Source of the DNA: Bacteroidota bacterium
GTDB lineage: Bacteria; Bacteroidota; Bacteroidia; UKL13-3
Assembly (NCBI GenBank): GCA_010027395.1
Contig: RGVD01000058.1
Span: 1-12,153 of the forward strand
Length of the DNA stretch: 12,153 bases
Direction of reading: 5' to 3'
Shown here: positions 1 to 6,090 of the stretch, piece after piece
Position numbering within the stretch: position 1 is the stretch's first letter
How the letters are laid out: each line of letters starts with the position of its first letter
Notes under the pieces: generated by a model
What the model was told of the DNA's origin: nothing
Seen by the model: only the letters and a program-made list of their open reading frames with translations
The model's database searches: none
Position numbers and translations under genes: made by a program

Positions 1-305
1 TTTTTAGCCAACAAGAGTTGGTGATAACGCACATCTTTATCGTCTTTGGTAAATTGCCTTTTAGTACGGTCGGTCACCACATAAAACTCGCAGCCCACAA
101 TGGGTTTCACCTTTAGGCTGCCATCCTCATTTTTGTGTTTATAGGCTTCGGCCACAAACTCAAATGCACCATACATATTCCCATGATCGGTGATGGCAAT
201 GGCAGGCATATTGTCGGCCAAGGCTTTTTTGTATAGCTTTTTTATATCAGCAGCACCATCAAGCAAAGAGAACTGGGTATGAACATGTAAATGAGAAAAT
301 TGCAT
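1..305 (-). CDS. dnaE: DNA polymerase III subunit alpha, N-terminal part (runs off the window)
   Basis: Catalytic subunit of the replicative DNA polymerase; only the first 101 codons lie in the window. The minus-strand ATG at 305-303 starts MQFSHLHVHTQFSLLDGAAD, the hallmark opening of the DnaE PHP domain. Visible PHP metal-ligand-type residues are H7 and H9 (HLHVHT), D40-H41 (ITDHGNM) and E73 (GCEFY). The stretch around residues 56-70 (KHKNEDGSLKVKP) is a short insertion that I associate with Bacteroidota DnaE proteins. The frame is open to the window edge with no defect. The upstream minus strand has a TATTTTTG (353-360) that could be a -7 element, but no matching -33 box is obvious. Identity is very secure; the polymerase domains are outside the window. 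Confidence 0.96.
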   Translation of the reverse strand, partial: MQFSHLHVHTQFSLLDGAADIKKLYKKALADNMPAIAITDHGNMYGAFEFVAEAYKHKNEDGSLKVKPIVGCEFYVVTDRTKRQFTKDDKDVRYHQLLLAK

Positions 306-494
306 TATCTATAAATTCGTTTGAGCGTGTTTTGGTTTCGATTTTTCAATCTCAAAAATAGGCTTTGCCCATATTAATTTATGGTTATGTTGAAAAATTA
401 AAAAGGCAGCCTTGATAGGTAGCAAGTTCCAAAAAAGTTTTCAACTAAAATTACATTTTGGGTTGATTTGTGGCTATAGAGCAGCCTAGTTATG

Positions 495-524
495 TTGGAT
501 ATATTCATCATTACAATACATTTG
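495..524 (+). promoter_or_regulatory. Candidate Bacteroidota-type promoter of the Fic gene
   Basis: TTG (495-497), 19 nt, then TACATTTG (517-524), matching the Bacteroidota primary-sigma pattern (TTTG/TTG at about -33, TAnnTTTG at about -7). Transcription would begin near 530, giving a leader of about 85 nt before the Fic ATG at 615. The assignment is by pattern only. Confidence 0.5.
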
Positions 525-528
525 TAAT
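510..528. promoter_or_regulatory. Perfect 7-bp dyad over the -7 box (operator-like)
   Basis: ATTACAA (510-516), TACAT, TTGTAAT (522-528) is a perfect inverted repeat with a 5-nt spacer. It covers the candidate -7 element TACATTTG, so a dimeric regulator bound here would block the promoter. That function is inferred. No DNA-binding protein gene lies next to it in the window. Confidence 0.4.
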
Positions 529-614
529 AGATCCTAATAGATATTAAGGTTGTACCTAAGTTATCGGTATTAGTTGGTAACTACTTCGATTAATAATAAT
601 TATATCATTGAAAA

Positions 615-1196
615 ATGGACAATAGCACTCACTGGACACCCTCGCCTGATGAGAATAAACTCGACTTAACTGATAAAAACCTCATTAACGAATATGAGGC
701 AAAAGGTATTGCATCGGCCGAACTATTTGTGTTTGAGTTGGACAGCGAAACAGAAATTTCTACTAAGTTACTTTTAGAAATTCACAGCATTGCTTTTTCA
801 GAACTATACTTCTGGGCTGGCTCTTGGCGCAAAACATCTGTGACAGTTGGACAACTTACTCCGCCTGAACCTTCAAAAGTATTACAATTAATGTATCAGT
901 TTATTGATAATCTAAACTTCATAATTCGCAACGCTTTAACTAAACAAGATCATGTTGACTGCCTGACTTTTGCTCACTACGAGTTTGTTCGCATTCATCC
1001 TTTCAATAAGGGCAACGGCAGGACAGGGCGAATTTTAATGAACATTGTTGCACTCAAATTTGGTTACAAACCACTTGAACTTTATCACAGAGAAGGTAAC
1101 AGTAGGAAAAATTATATTGATGCAATGAAGTTGGCTGACAAGGGAAACTTTGAGCCTTTAACGGCTTTGATTAGAAAAGAATTGACTGCCTTTTAA
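615..1196 (+). CDS. Fic/DOC-family protein (mobile mystery protein B-like), non-canonical Fic motif
   Basis: 193-aa protein of the Fic fold, a family that usually transfers AMP, or less often other groups, from a nucleotide onto a target side chain. The active-site loop is at residues 128-139, HPFNKGNGRTGR: catalytic His128, the anion-hole GNG and Arg136/Arg139 are present. The position normally held by Asp/Glu, which binds Mg2+, is Lys132. Residues about 58-72 (SIAFSELYFWAGSWR) match the conserved helix before the active site, and the C-terminal part (YIDAMKLADKGNFEPL) is typical of the fold. Overall layout resembles the 'mobile mystery protein B' group, but the usual upstream helix-turn-helix partner is absent. 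No (S/T)xxxE(G/N) self-inhibition motif is seen within the protein. ATG at 615 is the first start in frame. Its 3' end overlaps the convergent small ORF by 39 nt. It is probably a toxin-like or accessory gene; the target is unknown. Confidence 0.88.
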   Translation: MDNSTHWTPSPDENKLDLTDKNLINEYEAKGIASAELFVFELDSETEISTKLLLEIHSIAFSELYFWAGSWRKTSVTVGQLTPPEPSKVLQLMYQFIDNLNFIIRNALTKQDHVDCLTFAHYEFVRIHPFNKGNGRTGRILMNIVALKFGYKPLELYHREGNSRKNYIDAMKLADKGNFEPLTALIRKELTAF

Positions 1197-1421
1197 CTCT
1201 TGCTCCTTTAACAAAGACAACACAATCTCTTCAACTTTCGATATTGACACCTGCTGGTTTTCCAACGACATCGTTGAAAACACAGTTTTGGTCAAGACTT
1301 GAGCCAAGAATTTTTTTTGTTTTAGTTGCGGATATTTATCGTAGAATTTCATTACTGATGGCAAAGATATAAACTTATGAATTAATGACAACAAACTTGT
1401 TGTATTGCATTTATTATTCAT
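1158..1421 (-). CDS. Small hypothetical protein convergent with the Fic gene; possible Fic inhibitor
   Basis: 87-aa ORF of unrecognised family, reading toward the Fic gene and overlapping its 3' end by 39 nt. The composition is protein-like: Lys/Glu/Leu-rich, predicted mostly helical, with no signal peptide or membrane segment. Residues 50-55 are TMSLEN, which fits the (S/T)xxxE(G/N) inhibitory-helix pattern known from class I Fic antitoxins such as VbhA and from self-inhibited Fic proteins. It is followed by a helix-like VSISKVEEIVLSLLKEQE. An AGG lies about 6 nt before the ATG at 1421. What I see is the ORF and the motif; the antitoxin role is inference. Known Fic antitoxin genes usually precede the toxin in the same operon, so the opposite strand is unusual. 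The motif is short enough to occur by chance, and the ORF itself may not be expressed. Confidence 0.42.
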   Translation of the reverse strand: MNNKCNTTSLLSLIHKFISLPSVMKFYDKYPQLKQKKFLAQVLTKTVFSTMSLENQQVSISKVEEIVLSLLKEQELKGSQFFSNQSR

Positions 1422-1482
1422 TTGCCTAAGTTTTGCGTTATCACCAACTGCTATTTACCTATTGGATGACGCTGCGCTAAAA

Positions 1483-1611
1483 CACCAAGCATAAGTAAAT
1501 TCCAAACATGGCAGAGCATACTCCGCAGAGGAGGGAGATTTTTTATGTTATTTAGCCAAAAACCTCCTATGCTTAGCTGAACTTGCCATCCTAATTTATT
1601 TTATCTTGGTG
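1483..1611. repeat. Inverted-repeat-rich spacer upstream of the R-M gene
   Basis: Several complementary words lie close together: CACCAAG (1483-1489) with CTTGGTG (1605-1611); AAGCATA (1487-1493) with TATGCTT (1568-1574); and GCATA (1516-1520) plus GGAGG (1530-1534) with CCTCC (1563-1567) directly followed by TATGC. The last set could form an interrupted 10-bp stem, and CTCC-GCAGA-GGAG (1521-1533) inside it could form a small competing hairpin. The pairs are not simply nested. No ORF with protein-like content covers this spacer. It may be a structured leader, a degenerate mobile-element end, or nothing. Confidence 0.35.
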
Positions 1612-1612
1612 G

Positions 1613-1643
1613 TTTGTATATGCACTGCAATAAAATATATTTG
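1613..1643 (+). promoter_or_regulatory. Strong-consensus Bacteroidota promoter of the R-M gene
   Basis: TTTG (1613-1616), exactly 19 nt, then TATATTTG (1636-1643). This is a full match to the Bacteroidota TTTG-N19-TAnnTTTG pattern. Transcription would start near 1650, leaving a leader of about 138 nt before the ATG at 1788. It suggests the R-M enzyme is expressed independently of the Fic gene. Confidence 0.6.
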
Positions 1644-1718
1644 AAAAATAACACGAACAAATGGTTTGCTAACCTTGTAAAAATGGATGGCTTGTCGAAC
1701 TTTTTGTTCCACAATAAG

Positions 1719-1737
1719 TAAGCTAGGTGAAAGCTTA
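1719..1737. promoter_or_regulatory. 6-bp dyad in the R-M leader
   Basis: TAAGCT (1719-1724), AGGTGAA, AGCTTA (1732-1737) forms a perfect 6-bp inverted repeat about 50 nt before the R-M start codon. It could be a small RNA hairpin or a protein site. No C-protein (R-M controller) gene is present, so a role in R-M control is speculative. Confidence 0.22.
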
Positions 1738-1787
1738 AAGGAAGAAAGAACAACCATCGATAAACTGACAAAACATAGAAAAAACGA

Positions 1788-4529
1788 ATGGCACTAAGCT
1801 GGAATGAAATAAAAGATAGAGCATTAAATTTCTCAAAGGAATGGGCTGACACTTCAAACGAAGAAGCAGATGCAAAGCCATTTTTGGTTGAGTTTTTCAA
1901 CGTGTTTGGTATTAGCAGTAAACGTGTTTCGACCTTTGAACACAGAGTAAAAAAATTGGACGACAAGGACGGCTACATTGACCTGCTTTGGAAAGGAACG
2001 ATTTTAATTGAAATGAAAAGTCGAGGTAAAAACCTTGACAAAGCATATCAGCAAGCCAAAGACTACACACACGGACTAAAACAACATGAATTGCCGAAAT
2101 ACATTCTCATTTCTGACTTTGAAAATTTTAGACTTTACGACCTTGAAGAAGATAAGACCATTGAATTTAAACTGAACGACCTTATAAATAATGTTCAGCA
2201 TTTCGGATATATTTTAGGTTATCAAAAAAAGGTTTACAAAGAACAAGACCCTGCAAACATTAAAGCAGCAGAGTTAATGGGTAAACTTCACGACAGACTT
2301 GAAGAAATTGGTTATACAGGACATCCCTTAGAAGTTTACTTGGTTCGTATTTTATTTTTATTGTTTGCCGAAGACACAACCATTTTCAACAAGCAACAAT
2401 TTCAAGAATATATAGAGCAACGAACAGCAGAAGATGGAAGCGACCTTGCATCAAAACTGCAAGAATTGTTTCAAGTTTTAAATACAGCAAAAGAAAACCG
2501 ATTTAAAAATCTTGACGAGCAACTTGCCGACTTTCCTTATGTAAACGGAAAACTTTTTGAAGAAAACTTGCCTACGGCAAGTTTCGACACAAAAATGCGT
2601 CAAGCCTTGCTTGACTGCTGTTACATTGACTGGAGCCAAATATCGCCTGCAATTTTCGGCTCCATGTTTCAAAGCGTAATGAACCCAAAGGAACGCAGAA
2701 ACTTAGGAGCACATTACACAAGCGAAACCAATATTTTAAAACTTATCAAACCACTTTTCTTAGACGACCTTTGGAAAGAATTTGATGTTTCGAGAGCCTC
2801 AGCACCTAAACTAAAAGAATTTCATAAAAAATTAAGCACACTTAAATTTCTTGACCCTGCTTGTGGTTGCGGTAATTTCCTTGTAATTACATATCGCGAA
2901 CTACGTTTGTTAGAGTTAGAAGTCTTACGTTCATCGCATAAATCAGGTCAAGGAGTTTTAGACGTTCGTGATATTATGTTATTGGACGTTGATATGATGT
3001 GCGGAATAGAATACGAAGAATTTCCTGCAAGAATAGCCGAAGTTGCCATGTGGCTTATAGACCACCAAATGAATATGCAAATAAGCAATGAGTTTGGACA
3101 ATACTTTGTTCGTTTGCCATTGAAAAAAGCAGCTAAAATTGTTCACGGTGATGCTTTGGAAACAGAATGGGAAGAAGTGGTTTCAAAAGATGAACTTTCA
3201 TTTATTCTGGGCAATCCTCCTTTCATTGGCTCAAATATTATGAGCCAAATACAACGAGATGCTATTGTTAAAGAGTTTGACAACATTCAAGGAAGCGGAG
3301 TTTTAGACTATGTAACAGGTTGGTATATAAAAGCAGCTAAATACATTCTAAATTCAAAAATTAAAGTAGCTTTTGTTTCTACAAACTCCATTGTTCAAGG
3401 AGAACAAACAAGTATTCTTTGGGGGCAAATGCTCAACAAATATAAAATCAAAATTCACTTTGCACATCGAACTTTTAAATGGAGCAACGAAGCAAAAGGA
3501 AATGCAGCCGTTTATTGTGTGATAGTTGGCTTCGCCAACTACGACACCGCAAACAAGAGCATTTTTGAATATGAAGATATTAAAGGTGAAGCCCACGAAA
3601 TAAAAGTAAAAAATATCAATCCTTATTTAATAGAAGGCAAAGACATTTTAATAGACAAGAAATCTAATCCAATTTGTAATGTTCCTCAAATATTTAAAGG
3701 AAATCAACCAACTGATGGTGGCTTTTTAATTTTATCGGAAGAAGAAAAAATCGAATATTTATTAAAAGAGCCAAAAGGGAAGAAATTTATTAAAAACTTG
3801 GTAAGTGGTCGAGAATTCTTAAATGGAATTAATCGATATTGTTTTTGGATAGTTGATTCATTTAATGAAATTAGAGAGCTTCCTATTCTACAGGAAAGAA
3901 TAAAAAATTGCAAGGAAAATAGATTGAATAGTTCTTTTGCCGACACAAGAAAACTTGCTGAACGCCCATTTCAATTTAGAGATTTAAAAAATCCTGAAAC
4001 ATTTATTGTAATTCCTGCAACAACCTCAGAAAACAGAAAATATATTCCTTTTGCATTTTTAAATAAAGATTATATTCCAAGTAATAGCGTTTATATTATT
4101 TCTGATGCAAATCTATTTCACTTTGGGGTATTAATGTCAGCCATGCATATGACTTGGGTTAAACACATTTGCGGTCGTTTGAAAAGTGACTATCGTTACT
4201 CAAAAGATATTGTTTACAACAACTATCCTTGGCCAGACAATCCAAACGAGAAACAAATAAAATCCATAGAAACAGCATCACAAAAAGTATTAGACGCAAG
4301 ACTGCAATTTCCCAACAGTTCACTTGCCGACCTTTACGACCCATTAACAATGCCACCAATATTGGTAAAAGCACACAACGAGTTAGACAAAGCAGTGGAC
4401 TTGGCTTACAGACCACAAGCATTTACAAGTGAAGCCAACAGAATGGTATTTTTGTTTGAACTTTACGAAAAATATACGGCAGACCTTTTTACAAAAGAGA
4501 AACCGAAAAAAACAAAAAAGACAGCTTGA
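1788..4529 (+). CDS. MmeI-like type IIL (IIG) restriction-modification enzyme, single-chain nuclease plus N6-adenine methyltransferase
   Basis: 913-aa bifunctional enzyme, close to the 919 aa of MmeI and alignable over its whole length. Enzymes of this kind methylate an adenine on one strand of a short asymmetric site and cut at a fixed distance (about 20 nt for MmeI) when unmodified. Visible parts: an N-terminal nuclease with D65, E75 and K77 (IDLLWKGTILIEMKSRGK), equivalent to MmeI D70/E80/K82; a helical linker to about 300; methylase motif I at 356-364 (DPACGCGNF); motif IV at 476-479 (NPPF); a target-recognition domain about 620-810 ending in GRLKSDYRYS; and a C-terminal helical part with a Lys-rich end. 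K799 and D801 replace MmeI E806 and R808, the pair that reads the last base of the site. MALSWNEIKD at the ATG matches the family start. It has its own promoter and no separate S or M gene. All catalytic motifs are intact, so it is probably active. Confidence 0.95.
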   Translation: MALSWNEIKDRALNFSKEWADTSNEEADAKPFLVEFFNVFGISSKRVSTFEHRVKKLDDKDGYIDLLWKGTILIEMKSRGKNLDKAYQQAKDYTHGLKQHELPKYILISDFENFRLYDLEEDKTIEFKLNDLINNVQHFGYILGYQKKVYKEQDPANIKAAELMGKLHDRLEEIGYTGHPLEVYLVRILFLLFAEDTTIFNKQQFQEYIEQRTAEDGSDLASKLQELFQVLNTAKENRFKNLDEQLADFPYVNGKLFEENLPTASFDTKMRQALLDCCYIDWSQISPAIFGSMFQSVMNPKERRNLGAHYTSETNILKLIKPLFLDDLWKEFDVSRASAPKLKEFHKKLSTLKFLDPACGCGNFLVITYRELRLLELEVLRSSHKSGQGVLDVRDIMLLDVDMMCGIEYEEFPARIAEVAMWLIDHQMNMQISNEFGQYFVRLPLKKAAKIVHGDALETEWEEVVSKDELSFILGNPPFIGSNIMSQIQRDAIVKEFDNIQGSGVLDYVTGWYIKAAKYILNSKIKVAFVSTNSIVQGEQTSILWGQMLNKYKIKIHFAHRTFKWSNEAKGNAAVYCVIVGFANYDTANKSIFEYEDIKGEAHEIKVKNINPYLIEGKDILIDKKSNPICNVPQIFKGNQPTDGGFLILSEEEKIEYLLKEPKGKKFIKNLVSGREFLNGINRYCFWIVDSFNEIRELPILQERIKNCKENRLNSSFADTRKLAERPFQFRDLKNPETFIVIPATTSENRKYIPFAFLNKDYIPSNSVYIISDANLFHFGVLMSAMHMTWVKHICGRLKSDYRYSKDIVYNNYPWPDNPNEKQIKSIETASQKVLDARLQFPNSSLADLYDPLTMPPILVKAHNELDKAVDLAYRPQAFTSEANRMVFLFELYEKYTADLFTKEKPKKTKKTA

Positions 4530-4535
4530 CAATGA

Positions 4536-4579
4536 CACCGCTCTTTCAAGTCTTAAGCACCGCTCTTTCAAGTCTTAAG
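4536..4579 (+). repeat. Perfect 22-bp tandem duplication just after the R-M stop codon
   Basis: Two identical, directly abutting 22-bp copies, 4536-4557 and 4558-4579, each beginning CACCGCTC and ending GTCTTAAG. They start 6 nt after the R-M stop codon. The exact identity suggests a recent duplication by slippage or a replicating-element junction. The second copy overlaps the left arm of the hairpin at 4565-4597. Confidence 0.85.
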
Positions 4580-4597
4580 CGCAGCGTGACTTGGAAG
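4565..4597 (+). terminator. Hairpin downstream of the R-M gene (no U tract)
   Basis: CTTTCAAGTC (4565-4574) pairs with GACTTGGAAG (4588-4597) over 10 bp with one G-U pair; the 13-nt loop contains GCGCAGCG. No run of T follows, so it is not a standard intrinsic terminator. It may protect the 3' end of the message or be part of a mobile-element end. The first tandem repeat copy carries the same left arm and could compete for pairing. Confidence 0.35.
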
Positions 4598-4607
4598 GAT
4601 AAATAAC

Positions 4608-4624
4608 AAAAGTTTAAAACTTTT
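4608..4624. terminator. Weak A/T palindrome between R-M and arsC
   Basis: AAAAGT (4608-4613), TTAAA, ACTTTT (4619-4624) makes a 6-bp A/T stem ending in T residues, and is close to symmetric on both strands. It is a possible weak terminator after the R-M gene. The stem is too A/T-rich to be convincing. Confidence 0.2.
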
Positions 4625-4710
4625 ATATTTAGCTTTATTGATTATTATTCCAAATCACTTTCCAAACTAAAAACTAAAAAACAACCTATATTACCCATCC
4701 ATTATACCTA

Positions 4711-5052
4711 ATGATAAGCATATACCACAACAATAGATGCAGCAAAAGCCGTGACTCGCTTGCCCTATTAACCCAACAAAATATTGAAATTAAAGTAATA
4801 GACTATCTCAAAAATCCTCCAACAGAAAAACAAATAAAGACCCTTTTGAAAAAGCTAAAAATGAAACCTCTTGAGCTGCTCAGAAAAAGTGAAAACCTTT
4901 ATAAAGATAACTATAAAGAAATAAACCTAAGTGATGATGAATGGATAGAATTGATGGCTAAAAACCCTATATTGATTGAAAGACCCATTATTGTGAATGG
5001 CAACAAAGCCGTGATTGGCCGCCCACCCGAAAAGGTTTTGGAAATACTTTAA
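4711..5052 (+). CDS. ArsC/Spx-family protein, arsenate reductase-like
   Basis: 113-aa thioredoxin-fold protein, the usual length of the ArsC/Spx/YfgD group. Cys10 sits in HNNRCSKSRDSL at the N-terminal end of the first helix, the place of the catalytic Cys in glutaredoxin-dependent arsenate reductases. Arg58 (LLRKSE), Arg91 (ERPI) and Arg104 (IGRPP) match the oxyanion-binding arginines of that family. There is a single Cys in this motif (CxxS), so it is not a CxxC Spx. No arsenic-operon genes (arsR, arsB, acr3) are next to it, so an actual arsenate role is uncertain. Members of this group found alone in Bacteroidota chromosomes are often annotated only as 'ArsC family'. It converges on the broken transglutaminase-like gene, with 44 nt between the stops. 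No clear TAnnTTTG promoter was found directly upstream. Confidence 0.85.
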   Translation: MISIYHNNRCSKSRDSLALLTQQNIEIKVIDYLKNPPTEKQIKTLLKKLKMKPLELLRKSENLYKDNYKEINLSDDEWIELMAKNPILIERPIIVNGNKAVIGRPPEKVLEIL

Positions 5053-5096
5053 AGCTTCTATATTAATAGCGTATTTTTGTCAATCCGTATTTTGCA

Positions 5097-6056
5097 TTAT
5101 TCTTCCTCATTGGGATAATCATCCACACTCGTGATGTTATCAAAATGACTAATATCGGGCTCACCTAGCAAGAACAACAGTTCTTGAATTTCTTTTTGCT
5201 TAATAGTTTCATTTAGCTTTTCGTAGGCACCAGTTAGGTTACGCAACACCCTTTTTACGATATCCAAATTGCAACAGGGCTCAAAGAATTCAACTTTGGC
5301 TTCAATGGATATTTGTTTAAGGAATTGCTCTAAATTAAGCTTTGAAAAAATAGCTCCTCCATTGAATGCATTGATATAAAACAATACCGTTCCTTCTTTA
5401 GGATTGAGGGATTTTTGTATTTGGTTAAATCGATTGTTTAAGTCTGGATCTGCCTCAACTTCTTTATAAGCCAATACAAAATGTTGTGGTAAGTTTACAC
5501 CAAATATGGGTAAATTTAGTCTCTGCGCCACTAGCATATACACCACCGCCAACATAATGGGATTGCCCCTCTTTGATTCTAAAACTTGATTGATAAATGA
5601 ATTAGAAGGGTCGTGGTAGTTCTCTGTATTGCCTTTATAGGCATTTACCTGATATATCACATAATTTATGAGGCGGATCTTTTCAAAAGGTGTGAAATCA
5701 TACTGCATTTCAAGCCAAATATCCATGCGGATTTTATCAATCTCGTTTGATAAAGCTTGTTTATCTAATGTTGGAAATCGGTATTTGGCAATGAGATAAA
5801 CACCATGTAAAAGGTCTTGATCTTCACTATGCAGCCAAACTTTAAACTCCTCTCTTAATTTACGGAATTGTATGCGATGTATAACATTCTCAATCCTTTG
5901 TTGGTGAATGGCATCTTTGCTAAACTCCCATTGATTTTAGAGAACTGGAATAACCTCTGAACCAAGCTCGAGCAATTTGCTCTCAACATGGTTTACAATC
6001 TCTCGGTCATCATCTTCCAATAAGGCAATAAGTGATATAAGCTCTGTTGAATTCAA
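5097..6056 (-). pseudogene. Transglutaminase-like/SirB1-family protein gene interrupted by an in-frame TAA
   Basis: The minus strand reads one family-like protein of 319 codons broken by a single TAA at 5939-5937. The 39 codons before it give TELISLIALLEDDDREIV and end GSEVIPVL. After the stop the same frame continues NQWEFSKDAIHQQRIENVIH and on into the intact core. The core contains ESKRGNPIMLAVVYML and NLPQHFVLAY, the SirB1/transglutaminase-like signature with its conserved His; no Cys stands at the classical catalytic position. From memory, relatives have Glu at the interrupted place (PLLEN.WE), so a GAA to TAA change would explain it. There is no in-frame ATG at the 5' end; TTG at 6056 is the best start. 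The first ATG after the stop is at 5726 and would give a 209-aa fragment that keeps the core but loses about 110 residues. The gene starts 34 nt after topA, likely in its operon. A sequencing error is possible. Confidence 0.8.
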
Positions 6057-6090
6057 GTCTGATTTGAATTTTTATAGGTGCAATATAAAA

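Larger units (their letters stand above)
306..614. other. Intergenic region between dnaE and the Fic gene (divergent promoters)
   Basis: About 310 nt of A+T-rich DNA separate two divergent starts. I see no coding frame with protein-like composition. It holds a candidate minus-strand -7 element for dnaE (353-360), a plus-strand promoter with an overlapping dyad for the Fic gene (495-528), and a short AAGGC-A-GCCTT palindrome near 402-412. No tRNA or riboswitch-like structure was recognised. Confidence 0.6.

Noticed and set aside
16..1449. 16-nt identical word (AGTTGGTGATAACGCA) at 16-31 and inverted at 1434-1449, considered as an insertion or attachment repeat
   Set aside because: One copy lies inside conserved dnaE codons (VRYHQL), homology does not extend past 16 nt, and neither copy sits at a visible junction. 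It is probably coincidence, though rather long for chance.
1421..1500. attC-like integron recombination site near GCCTAAG...CGTTA
   Set aside because: The core words do not fit the paired attC boxes, and there is no integrase or second site of the same form in the window.
1601..1966. 121-codon minus-strand frame overlapping the R-M promoter and first 60 codons
   Set aside because: The translation is Phe/Ser/Leu-rich without a recognisable domain, and it lies antisense to a conserved MmeI start and promoter. It is best read as a shadow.
4536..4579. CRISPR array
   Set aside because: There are only two copies and no spacer between them; this is a plain tandem duplication.
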